Part shown: positions 1 to 7,132 of the stretch, one piece after another
Numbering within the stretch: the first letter of the stretch is position 1
Layout: each line of letters starts with the position of its first letter
Program-made: the position numbers and the translations under genes
The notes under the pieces: model-generated
Databases searched by the model: none
Told to the model about the DNA's origin: nothing
What the model saw: the letters and a program-made list of their open reading frames with translations, nothing else
Assembly: GCF_003105115.1 (NCBI RefSeq)
Contig: NZ_QETH01000035.1
Location: 1 to 44,786 of the forward strand
Source: Flavobacterium sp. HTF
Lineage (GTDB): Bacteria; Bacteroidota; Bacteroidia; Flavobacteriales; Flavobacteriaceae
Reading direction: 5' to 3'
Length of the DNA: 44,786 bases

Positions 1-104
1 ATTAATAATGCATGGATTTGTGCCATGGTTTTATTAATTCCCCATTGAGAACCTAATGCTCCCCAGGTCTGTACGAATTTATTTTTTGCTTCTCTGAATT
101 CCAT
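1..104 (-). CDS. GbsR/MarR-like transcriptional regulator, N-terminal part only
   Basis: Only the first 34 codons are inside the window; the gene continues past the left edge. The protein begins MEFREAKNKFVQTWGALGSQ and goes on WGINKTMAQIHALL, which resembles the start of the winged-helix GbsR-type regulators common in Flavobacteriaceae (inference from recalled family members). Members of this family bind DNA and often control osmolyte or envelope genes; the target here is unknown. The ATG at 104 sits only four bases after a strong -7 promoter element, so the mRNA is probably leaderless or nearly so. It is divergent from the tyrosinase locus and could regulate it, but nothing in the sequence proves this. 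Confidence 0.7.
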   Translation of the reverse strand, partial: MEFREAKNKFVQTWGALGSQWGINKTMAQIHALL

Positions 105-108
105 GATA

Positions 109-140
109 CAAATGTATACAAAAGTTTTTAAACTTTCAAA
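109..140 (-). promoter_or_regulatory. Bacteroidetes-type promoter of the GbsR-like gene
   Basis: Read on the minus strand, TTTG (140-137) is followed after 20 bases by TACATTTG (116-109), an excellent match to TTTG-N19/20-TAnnTTTG. Only four bases separate the -7 box from the ATG, so the transcript start should fall at or beside the start codon. Confidence 0.75.
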
Positions 141-155
141 AATAAATGAAAGTTT
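121..155. promoter_or_regulatory. Possible operator: repeated AAAGTTT half-sites
   Basis: AAAGTTT (121-127) and its inverse AAACTTT (130-136) form a palindrome with a 2-base centre, and a third copy, GAAAGTTT, lies at 148-155. The palindrome fills the spacer between the -33 and -7 elements of the regulator promoter, a typical place for an autorepressor site. That the GbsR-like protein binds here is inference. Confidence 0.45.
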
Positions 156-528
156 ATTTTTTAGAAAATGTAAAAATAGATTTTTGGCTTTATCTAAATC
201 TTTTCATATCACAATTTTACTTCTTTATAGCTAAGAATTTTCTCTCTGTGACATTTTTTAATTACAACACTATTATCTGGGATAGTTTTGACATTGAAAA
301 TAAAAAAGACCGGCAAAATTGTTTTCAGTATTTGTTTTAAGCTGGATTTTTAGATGAATAGCATAAAATTCCCATACACTATTCTTATAATTTCTGATTT
401 AAAAACAAATGATGATTTCCAGAGTAGATATGATTTTAGAAAAATAAAATCTGCTACAACAGAAATAATAGCTGCGGAAACCGAAAAGCAGAAATAGAGT
501 AGGTTATAAAATTTTAAAAATTATTATC
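156..528. other. Long gene-free leader region before the first small gene
   Basis: I see no convincing gene here. A 64-codon open frame at 146-340 has no start signal and an unremarkable AT-rich composition, so I treat it as chance. The recognisable signal is the promoter-like block at 249-290. If that promoter serves the gene at 529, the mRNA has a leader of about 235 bases, in which I see no strong hairpin or known riboswitch. Confidence 0.4.
249..290 (+). promoter_or_regulatory. Promoter region A: TGACATTTTTT-N23-TAGTTTTG
   Basis: TGACATTTTTT at 249-259 is followed 23 bases later by TAGTTTTG (283-290), which fits TAnnTTTG. The same two words with exactly the same spacing recur at 1011-1052 before the second small gene. 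ATCTG is also conserved at the same offset (275-279 and 1037-1041). No normal TTG -33 element is present, so TGACATTTTTT may be an activator site or the -35 of an alternative sigma factor. Confidence 0.55.
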
Positions 529-858
529 ATGGCAATTCAAACAGTTGGAAAATTTAAATTAAATCAGGAAGGTGGATACGTTTGCAGAACAGAATTTGTG
601 TATGTGGATCCAAACGGTCAGCTAAAACATTCTTCTCAGACAGATAACGAACTTTTAGGACAATCTTATACAACAGATCCTGGTAGTCTTGGTGTACCGG
701 ATGGTTCTATGCTTTGGATGAAAATATGGGTTATGGCTGGATATGATAATCAGGCATCTCAGGCATTTATTTACCAGTCAGGTAATTCGGCGGTTGCAGA
801 ATATACCTCTTCAGGTACAACATTAGCAAATCATTTATCTCTTGACGGAGTAAATTAA
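529..858 (+). CDS. Small protein of unknown family in the tyrosinase locus
   Basis: The 109-residue product starts MAIQTVGKFKLNQEGGYVCR and is rich in G, S, T, Y and Q. It has no signal peptide and no membrane segment, and looks like an all-beta soluble protein with one cysteine (C19). I do not recognise a family. The gene is monocistronic, with its own perfect terminator directly downstream and a promoter region shared with the next small gene, so the two are probably expressed together. Its place beside a tyrosinase operon suggests a linked role, such as substrate, carrier or structural protein, but that is inference. The start ATG at 529 is the only sensible one. Confidence 0.7.
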   Translation: MAIQTVGKFKLNQEGGYVCRTEFVYVDPNGQLKHSSQTDNELLGQSYTTDPGSLGVPDGSMLWMKIWVMAGYDNQASQAFIYQSGNSAVAEYTSSGTTLANHLSLDGVN

Positions 859-876
859 ACCATTTAAACTTTTAAA

Positions 877-917
877 AAACACTGATAACTATTTTAAGTT
901 ATCAGTGTTTCTTTTTT
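877..917 (+). terminator. Rho-independent terminator after the 109-residue gene
   Basis: A perfect 14-bp stem pairs 877-890 (AAACACTGATAACT) with 897-910 around the 6-base loop ATTTTA. It is followed by C and six T. Confidence 0.9.
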
Positions 918-967
918 AATCGGACTTTTTTTATTGAAGGAATCTCAACAAACTAAAATTATTTTTC

Positions 968-1052
968 ATGACATTTTTTTCCGCTTTCATAACATGGAAT
1001 TCCCGTCTTATGACATTTTTTTACTTAAAACTATACATCTGATCTAGTTTTG
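968..1052 (+). promoter_or_regulatory. Promoter region B with two TGACATTTTTT copies
   Basis: ATGACATTTTTTT occurs at 968-980 and again at 1010-1022, exactly 42 bases apart, about four helical turns. TAGTTTTG follows at 1045-1052, with the same spacing from the nearer copy as in promoter region A. The leader to the ATG at 1100 would be about 45 bases. Confidence 0.55.
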
Positions 1053-1099
1053 ATAAAGAAAAAGACACTCTAAAGCAGAGAAAAAATAAAGCTAAGATC

Positions 1100-1495
1100 A
1101 TGGAAAATTTATCAGAAGGCACAATCGGGGATTTAGGAACGCCAGGTGCGCCAGTAGCAAGATTTAGTTTAGTAGTAATGCCATCAAAAAATGCCGTATC
1201 GGGCAGAGTTTTAATTCAGCAGTCACTGAATAAAACTGATAGCGATATAGAAATCAAGGTTGAAGGCAAAATACATGCTACGGGATTTGGCAATTTCACA
1301 AAAGTGGTGAGTCTGCACGGGCAATACGACCAGTCTTTTTCTTCTGATACATTTGGGGCTTTCTTAGCCGATTTTGATGCGCATTTTGTTGTTGATGATG
1401 AATGGAACGGAACGGGAGGATTTTCCTTTTATAAAAACCAGATTGAAAATGTACCAGTTGAGGCGATAAAAAAATTAAAAGAGGAATTGGTATAG
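1100..1495 (+). CDS. Small protein, possibly DUF1842-like
   Basis: The 131-residue product starts MENLSEGTIGDLGTPGAPVA and continues RFSLVVMPSKNAVSGRVLIQ. The early PGAPVxxxSLxV stretch followed by a GxxxIxQ stretch reminds me of DUF1842, a bacterial family without known function. This is a recollection, not a search result. It has no signal peptide, membrane helix or cysteine and is likely a beta-rich soluble protein; the last 20 residues look helical (EAIKKLKEELV). It has its own promoter region, matching that of the 529 gene, and its own terminator. The tyrosinase operon starts 168 bases downstream, so read-through could feed it. Confidence 0.65.
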   Translation: MENLSEGTIGDLGTPGAPVARFSLVVMPSKNAVSGRVLIQQSLNKTDSDIEIKVEGKIHATGFGNFTKVVSLHGQYDQSFSSDTFGAFLADFDAHFVVDDEWNGTGGFSFYKNQIENVPVEAIKKLKEELV

Positions 1496-1573
1496 AGTAA
1501 AACTCTAAAAACAATTTATCAAAGGGATATTAAATATGTGCAATATTCCTGGCTCATATCTAATTTTTTGTTG

Positions 1574-1603
1574 AAGACCGCCCGGCCAAGGCGGTCTTTT
1601 TTT
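1574..1603 (+). terminator. GC-rich Rho-independent terminator
   Basis: The stem AAGACCGCC (1574-1582) / GGCGGTCTT (1590-1598) has a 7-base loop and a run of seven T ending at 1603. It separates the second small gene from the tyrosinase operon. I see no clear TAnnTTTG promoter between it and 1664, so the operon may depend on partial read-through. Confidence 0.9.
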
Positions 1604-1663
1604 AGTATCGGTAAACCTGAAATTTAATATTCCAAACCTAATTAATACTTAACATCTGTACTT

Positions 1664-2149
1664 ATGAATGATTTGATTCCGGAAACCAGAAGTTGCTGTT
1701 GTTCTGCCAAAGAACAAAAACAGACTGAAGTAAAACCAATATCCAGGACCCGTAAAACACTTAGGGCTATCCCATCAATGTTATTGAGTGTTTTTATCGC
1801 TTTTTTTCCTAAATGCCCGGTTTGCTGGGCGGTTTATATGAGCATGTTTGGGAGCCTTGGTCTGGCGCGTTTGCCTTATATGGGATGGCTACTTCCTGTA
1901 TTGCTGTTTTTTCTTGCCCTTCATTTATTTATGATTTACAAAAAATCGGCATCTGATAGTTATGCACCCTTTGTGCTGAGCCTGACCGGAGCTGTTATAA
2001 TTGTTGTAGCGAGATTTTCTTTTAATAACGAAAAATGGCTGCTTATAACGGGTATGATCTGTCTTATTTCAGGATCATTATTAAGTCAGTTTCCGGCTAT
2101 CCGGCTTCACTTATTTACACCAAAACACGATAACCTCAAAAATATATAA
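1664..2149 (+). CDS. Cysteine-containing four-helix membrane protein, possible metal handling
   Basis: A 161-residue inner-membrane protein. The cytosolic-looking N-terminus carries three consecutive cysteines (C11-C13). Hydrophobic helices lie at about 36-62, 73-93, 102-119 and 124-142. The first helix ends in KCPVCW, a CxxC pair at C51/C54 inside the membrane region. CxxC in a membrane helix plus a cysteine-rich tail resembles small mercury or copper transporters of the MerC/MerT type, but I do not recognise the exact family. Only two bases separate its stop from the tyrosinase ATG, so the two are translationally coupled. Because tyrosinase needs two copper ions, a copper-supply role is the natural guess, but it is inference only. 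Confidence 0.7.
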   Translation: MNDLIPETRSCCCSAKEQKQTEVKPISRTRKTLRAIPSMLLSVFIAFFPKCPVCWAVYMSMFGSLGLARLPYMGWLLPVLLFFLALHLFMIYKKSASDSYAPFVLSLTGAVIIVVARFSFNNEKWLLITGMICLISGSLLSQFPAIRLHLFTPKHDNLKNI

Positions 2150-2151
2150 TT

Positions 2152-3774
2152 ATGTCTGTTACACAATTAAAAGTTAGAAAATCAATTTCGGTAATACAAA
2201 GAGATTACGAAAACGGAAATAAAAAAGAACTGGAAGATTTAATGCGCGCATGGAAAGGAATAAAAGAACTTCCGGCCGATGATCCCCATTCTTTTTTTAA
2301 GTTGGGCGGTTTTCATGGAGAGCCTTTCAGAGGCGCCGGATGGGGCAGCTCTGCGTATTGGGGAGGATATTGCAATCACGGAAATGTATTGTTTCCGACC
2401 TGGCACCGTATTTATATTTTAAAAATCGAAGAAGCACTGCAAAGTATAAAAGGATGCGAAACCGTAATGCTGCCTTATTGGGATGAAACGGATGAAGAAT
2501 CATTGCAAAAAGGTATTCCGTCTTGTTTAACAGATGAGTTTTTTGAACTGGATGGAAAAAAAATAGCAAATCCGCTGCGTTCTTTCGTCTTTCCAAAAAA
2601 TATTGTCGATAATGTTCAGGGAGATAATAATCTTTATAATAAACCAAAAGGGTATGAAACGGTTCGTTATCCATTATCCGGTTTGGTAGGATCAGACGAA
2701 GACAGAAAAAATACGGCAAAGCATAATGCGCAATTTCCGGATTATAATAACAATGTAAAAATACTGAACAACAATATTTTAAATTGGCTTAATTCGTATA
2801 TCATCGTTAAAAAGAAGAAAATTGAAACGAATGTAAATCAAAAGTTTAAAGACTGTCTGGAAGCACCTAATTACACTGTATTTTCAAACACTACTTCTGC
2901 TTCTGAATGGAATATAAACTTAGAAGAAGGCAGTCTTCCGGTGGTATCCCTGGAATCTCCTCACAATAGTATTCATCTTGCTGTAGGGGGCTGCGATTTG
3001 CCTACCTATGATCGTTCGCCTATTCCAGGTGCAAATGGAGATATGGGAGAAAATGATACGGCAGGATTAGATCCTATTTTTTACTTCCATCATTGTAATA
3101 TTGACCGCGTATTCTGGATTTGGCAGAAAAAACATGGTTTTACGGATCATCTTGAAATTTTTCCGGAATATCCGGGTACAAATACAGTTGATAATCAGGG
3201 GCCAACTCCTGGAATGGCGCCTAATTCATGGCTTGATTTAGAAAGTCCGCTTAATCCGTTTAAAATAACAGAAAAAGGGAAGGAGAGACCGTATAATTCT
3301 TTGGACTGCATTAACATCGAAAAACAACTCGGGATAACGTACAGCAAAGGGTCACTGGATCAGTTTTCTGAAGCAAAACTTTTAAAAGCAGAAAATGAAG
3401 ATGCAAAAGTGATTAAAGTATCCAGAATTAATAAGGCTCCCATAAGAGGCTCTTTTATGATTTCTGCTTTTGCTACAATCGAAGGAAAAAAACAGCATTT
3501 AGGAACAGAAGCTGTCCTGAGCCGCTGGAACTCCCAATATTGTGCGAACTGTCAGACGCATCTCGAAGTAAAAGCATTTTTTAAATTACCGGTTCTGGAG
3601 GAAACTTCAAAAGATGCTTTAAAGGCATCTTTGAATAGTGTAGAAATAGAAATACACGGACGTGACGGTGTTTTAGGAGGAAGTGATAATGAGAATAATG
3701 ATGGAAATCTTAAGAAAGCAGCAGTATTAAAAAGCGGAAAACCACCGATAACTTTCCATGTAGAGATTGTATAA
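2152..3774 (+). CDS. Tyrosinase (fungal-type, type-3 copper protein)
   Basis: This 540-residue dinuclear copper enzyme should oxidise monophenols and diphenols to quinones. CuA ligands are visible as H55 (GGFHGEPF), H76 (GGYCNHG) and H85 (FPTWHR). CuB ligands are H271 and H275 (HNSIH) and H313 or H314 (FYFHHCNIDR). The C74-x-H76 arrangement is the cysteine-histidine thioether motif of fungal tyrosinases, unlike the small Streptomyces enzymes that need a caddie protein. Residues from about 400 onward form a C-terminal domain that in related enzymes covers the active site. There is no signal peptide, so activity is probably cytoplasmic unless another export route exists. It lies two bases after the membrane protein and 61 bases before the haem lipoprotein. 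Confidence 0.92.
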   Translation: MSVTQLKVRKSISVIQRDYENGNKKELEDLMRAWKGIKELPADDPHSFFKLGGFHGEPFRGAGWGSSAYWGGYCNHGNVLFPTWHRIYILKIEEALQSIKGCETVMLPYWDETDEESLQKGIPSCLTDEFFELDGKKIANPLRSFVFPKNIVDNVQGDNNLYNKPKGYETVRYPLSGLVGSDEDRKNTAKHNAQFPDYNNNVKILNNNILNWLNSYIIVKKKKIETNVNQKFKDCLEAPNYTVFSNTTSASEWNINLEEGSLPVVSLESPHNSIHLAVGGCDLPTYDRSPIPGANGDMGENDTAGLDPIFYFHHCNIDRVFWIWQKKHGFTDHLEIFPEYPGTNTVDNQGPTPGMAPNSWLDLESPLNPFKITEKGKERPYNSLDCINIEKQLGITYSKGSLDQFSEAKLLKAENEDAKVIKVSRINKAPIRGSFMISAFATIEGKKQHLGTEAVLSRWNSQYCANCQTHLEVKAFFKLPVLEETSKDALKASLNSVEIEIHGRDGVLGGSDNENNDGNLKKAAVLKSGKPPITFHVEIV

Positions 3775-3835
3775 CATCTACTATTTAAAATCAAATAATT
3801 CATTTAGATAAATAAAACCCAAAAACAACCCTATC

Positions 3836-5644
3836 ATGAAAAAATTGAATATAAAAACCACAGCTCTGCTTATGGGAGCTTTAATAATTATCTTTTTGGG
3901 ATGCAAAAAGAATGATTTATTAGCGACAGCAGATTCAGAATACCTTCCACAGGATGTAAAACAATCCTGTACCGTTTCTGAAACAGAATTTAATTCCTGG
4001 TTCAAATCAGGAAAAGTAACCGAGAACGGATTAGTGGAACCCGCGAACAGTGTTACCTTTCCTCATAATAACAATTGTGATTTCTACAAATGGTCCCAAC
4101 AAATGTTTTTATGGATTACTTCGCCGGCTTCAGGCGAGTATGGAAATAAGGGAACCATCTTAGAATCTCCGGTATTTTATAATGTTTCCCCTCAGGATCC
4201 GATTACTAAAAAGCGAACACTGGAAGCTCATAAACCTAATGTTTTGCTTCGTGCTACCGGAAGTATCACTCAGGATGGACCGAACAGACTTCCTGTTATT
4301 ATAGATAAATCCGGAAAAATGTTTGAGGTTGAAGCTCAAAAAAGTGATGAGAAAGTTAAAAATGAAGCAAACAAACTGGTTCAGGTTGGTCGCGTAGCAG
4401 CAAATGCAAACGGGGTGCATACTTTTTTTGATGTAAAAGGAACAATTATCAAAAGCCCAAAACCAGTTATTGAAAGCGAAATTAATCCGTCAGAAGTTGT
4501 ACAGGAATTCAAAGTAGGTAAGAAATCTATCTTTCTGGATTCCAAAGGAAATGAGGTTCAGTCAGAACAAGGACAGGCAGGATCAGACGGAGTTTTAATG
4601 GGAGAAAATAAATCCCTGGTATATTATATTACAATGGTTAATGATGTATATGCATACTTTTTAACCGGAGTAAATGAAGGTAAATTAAACGGAAATCAAT
4701 TTCCTACTACCGCAAGTGCCAGAGACAGCATTGTTGCCTATGCAAAAACAAAAGGATGGGCTGCTCCGCCTGACCCTAATGCGCTGGCAATGGAATTAAA
4801 AACTTCCTGGGTTGAGGTTACAGATCTTCCAAATGCCAATACTTATGTTACGATCAAAGCCATAATTCCGACTTATGATAAATCGAACCCAAATAAATGG
4901 GTAGAAAACGGGCAGCGAACTGCAAAACTGGCTTTAGTTGGAATGCACATTGTAGGAAGTGTGGCCGGACATCCCGAAATGATCTGGGCAACATACGAGC
5001 ATGAAAAAAATTCTCCAAATACAGCATACTCTTATGTAGATAAAAATAATAATGTCAAACATGTTCCGGCAGATACAGGAAAAGGATGGCTTTTTAATGC
5101 GAATGCCAATGATACAACCGGAGCGCAGAACATTCAGAATATGACGGTAAGCGGAGATACGATTTTGATTAAAAATCCGTCACTGTTGAGCCCGACTGCC
5201 CGAAGAATTATGGCGTGGGGAGTTGCTTCAAATACGGTTCCGAACGGAGAAGATAAAACTCCTGCAGATTCGAACAGCGAAGTAATTTCTATAAATAATG
5301 ACATTCGCAATATGCTGGTAGGTAACGATGTGAGAAAAAATTATTTACTAATAGGCGCAACCTGGACTTTTGGTGGTGCGGGACCAAATGGAAACGTTTA
5401 TCCTTATGGAGCAGTTAATGATTCGATTCCTCATGGTGATGCAATTGGAACAGGCCAATTGTCAAATAGTACAATGGAAACTTATGTTCAGTCTTCATCA
5501 TCAGCCTCTACAGAACAAACTGCCATTTCGTGTTTCTCATGTCACAATAATAATAATGGTGTGAAACCAGGAGATTTGAGCCACGTTTTTGAAGACATTA
5601 TATCTTTGCCTCCAAATACACAAACCAAGAGAATTTTAAAATAA
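3836..5644 (+). CDS. Large lipoprotein with one C-terminal c-type haem motif
   Basis: A 602-residue lipoprotein. The signal sequence ends IFLGC with the lipidated cysteine at C23, followed by KKND. The only CxxCH motif is at 566-570 (CFSCH), 37 residues from the end, so the protein should carry one covalent haem c. The long middle (about 45-550) is not a cytochrome fold I recognise; it contains a tryptophan-rich start (FYKWSQQMFLWITSPASGEY) and many polar beta-like stretches. A distal axial ligand cannot be assigned with confidence. As the last gene before a terminator in the tyrosinase operon, it may accept electrons from, or process, phenolic or quinone products at the cell envelope. That role is inference. 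Confidence 0.75.
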   Translation: MKKLNIKTTALLMGALIIIFLGCKKNDLLATADSEYLPQDVKQSCTVSETEFNSWFKSGKVTENGLVEPANSVTFPHNNNCDFYKWSQQMFLWITSPASGEYGNKGTILESPVFYNVSPQDPITKKRTLEAHKPNVLLRATGSITQDGPNRLPVIIDKSGKMFEVEAQKSDEKVKNEANKLVQVGRVAANANGVHTFFDVKGTIIKSPKPVIESEINPSEVVQEFKVGKKSIFLDSKGNEVQSEQGQAGSDGVLMGENKSLVYYITMVNDVYAYFLTGVNEGKLNGNQFPTTASARDSIVAYAKTKGWAAPPDPNALAMELKTSWVEVTDLPNANTYVTIKAIIPTYDKSNPNKWVENGQRTAKLALVGMHIVGSVAGHPEMIWATYEHEKNSPNTAYSYVDKNNNVKHVPADTGKGWLFNANANDTTGAQNIQNMTVSGDTILIKNPSLLSPTARRIMAWGVASNTVPNGEDKTPADSNSEVISINNDIRNMLVGNDVRKNYLLIGATWTFGGAGPNGNVYPYGAVNDSIPHGDAIGTGQLSNSTMETYVQSSSSASTEQTAISCFSCHNNNNGVKPGDLSHVFEDIISLPPNTQTKRILK

Positions 5645-5664
5645 TAATTAGAAAATTGTTAATG

Positions 5665-5703
5665 AAAAAAATCCAGAACTTATTCTTAAGTCCTGGATTT
5701 TTT
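5665..5703 (+). terminator. Terminator of the tyrosinase operon
   Basis: AAAAAATCCAG (5665-5675) pairs with CTGGATTTTTT (5693-5703). The stem extends past one A-C mismatch through ACTTA/TAAGT to the loop TTCT. Confidence 0.85.
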
Positions 5704-5789
5704 AATTGATGTCAAAATGTTGCCTGTTTTCAGAATAATAAAGTTATGTTAATTCAACAGCTGAAATTTTATATTAAGTATTGGAAAGA

Positions 5790-5797
5790 TATTTTTG
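5790..5797 (+). promoter_or_regulatory. -7 element (TATTTTTG) for the antiporter gene
   Basis: TATTTTTG fits TAnnTTTG and lies 15 bases before the ATG at 5813. I found no matching -33 TTG at the usual distance, so the assignment is moderate. Confidence 0.5.
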
Positions 5798-5812
5798 TAA
5801 AAATCACATTTT

Positions 5813-7075
5813 ATGGAATTATACTACACCTTTTCAATACTAATTGTATTGGCTTCTTTCTTCGCCTATTTAAATTTAAGATTTTTAAAATTGCCCGGAA
5901 CTATCGGAATCATGATTATTGCCATGTTGGTTTCAGTAGGTATTCGTCTTCTGGGTGATTCTTATTTTCCTGCAACTACAAAACATTTTTTTGAATTAAT
6001 AAAGGAATTTGATTTCAATGAAATCTTAATGGGAGCAATGCTGAACTTTCTTTTGTTCGCGGGTGCCCTGCATGTGAATATGGCAGATTTAAAGGAGCAA
6101 AAAGTTCCAATTATGATTTATTCTACAGTCAGTGTGGTATTGTCAGCATTGATTATTTCACTGTTGTTTTATTATATCGTCCCTTTTTTCGGAATTAATA
6201 TTCCTTACATCTATTGTTTGGTTTTCGGAACATTAATTTCTCCAACCGATCCGATTGTAGTGTTAGGAGTTTTGAAACAGGCTAAAGTCCCTAAAAGAAT
6301 AGAAACCAAAATCGTTGGCGAATCGTTGTTTAATGATGGGGTAGCGGTAGTAATGTTTGCTGTTGTGCTGAAAATGGCAACTGACCCGACATTTGACATG
6401 AGTTTTGGTTCAATTGCCTGGCTTTTTGCCAAAGAAGGAATAGGTGGACTTTTATTAGGAGCTATTTTAGGATTTTCAGCATCAAACGTTATGAAGAAAA
6501 TTGACGATTATAAAGTTTCCGTACTGATAACACTTTCTATCGTAATGGGAGGATTTTTAATTGCCCAGAGTCTGCACGTTTCAAGTCCATTGGCTATGGT
6601 TGTTGCCGGATTGATTATTGGGAACTACGGTAAAAAAGTCGCTATGAGCGAAGTGACCAAAGATTATTTAGAGAAGTTTTGGGAACTTGTCGATGAAATA
6701 TTAAATGCTATTTTATTCTTATTTATTGGCTTCGAATTATTATTGCTGCCCGATTTAAACAAACAATTGGTAACTGGTTTTGTGGCTATTTTTATAGTAT
6801 TATTTTCCAGAATTGCCTCTATCGTTTTACCATGGAAATTCTTTGATATATTTAAATTTTTCGGGATTAAATCGGCATATAATAAAGGTTCCCTGATGGT
6901 TTTGGTCTGGGGCGGAATCCGTGGCGGAGTTTCTATTGCACTGGTACTTTCTATGCCGGAAGGAGAATATAAAAACCTGTTGCTGGAAGTAACGTATATT
7001 GTCGTTCTATTTTCAATCGTTGTTCAGGGACTTACTGTTGGAAAACTGGCAAAAAAAGTTTTAGAGAAAGAATAA
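5813..7075 (+). CDS. Na+/H+ antiporter, CPA1/NhaP type
   Basis: A 420-residue inner-membrane protein with about 12 hydrophobic helices. Family signatures are the helix-5/6 motifs SPTDP (143-147, D146) and FNDG (173-176, D175), the TD/ND ion-binding pair of CPA1 exchangers, and a late motif WGGIRGGVSIALVLSMP typical of NhaP/NHE proteins. It should exchange cytosolic Na+ or K+ for external H+ in pH and salt balance. The C-terminus is short, without the large regulatory tail seen in some relatives. It forms a single-gene unit with its own terminator; the downstream gene is convergent. Confidence 0.9.
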   Translation: MELYYTFSILIVLASFFAYLNLRFLKLPGTIGIMIIAMLVSVGIRLLGDSYFPATTKHFFELIKEFDFNEILMGAMLNFLLFAGALHVNMADLKEQKVPIMIYSTVSVVLSALIISLLFYYIVPFFGINIPYIYCLVFGTLISPTDPIVVLGVLKQAKVPKRIETKIVGESLFNDGVAVVMFAVVLKMATDPTFDMSFGSIAWLFAKEGIGGLLLGAILGFSASNVMKKIDDYKVSVLITLSIVMGGFLIAQSLHVSSPLAMVVAGLIIGNYGKKVAMSEVTKDYLEKFWELVDEILNAILFLFIGFELLLLPDLNKQLVTGFVAIFIVLFSRIASIVLPWKFFDIFKFFGIKSAYNKGSLMVLVWGGIRGGVSIALVLSMPEGEYKNLLLEVTYIVVLFSIVVQGLTVGKLAKKVLEKE

Positions 7076-7096
7076 AGATTTTACTTTTAGATTATT

Positions 7097-7132
7097 TAAA
7101 AAAACCTGCAGGATATTCCTGCAGGTTTTTTT
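7097..7132. terminator. Bidirectional terminator between convergent genes
   Basis: AAACCTGCAGG (7102-7112) pairs with CCTGCAGGTTT (7118-7128) around ATATT, flanked by A and T runs so that it works on both strands. Its right T run reaches into the stop codon of the minus-strand gene (7131-7133). Confidence 0.88.

Noticed and set aside
146..340. A 64-codon open frame between the regulator and the first small gene
   Set aside because: It is AT-rich and low in complexity, overlaps the promoter-like block at 249-290 and has no start signal or recognisable domain.
1614..1655. Possible sixth heptamer array: AACCTGA, AATTTAA, TATTCCA, AACCTAA, TTAATAC, TTAACAT
   Set aside because: AACCTGA and AACCTAA are 21 bases apart and match the obg array word, but the intervening words share too little to count with confidence; kept as a weak candidate only.
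3552..3803. Minus-strand frames inside the tyrosinase and lipoprotein genes
   Set aside because: They are shadows of strongly supported genes on the other strand, without domains or start signals.
105..5812. Tyrosinase locus as a mobile island
   Set aside because: I saw no integrase, transposase, tRNA, target duplication or clear shift in composition at its borders.
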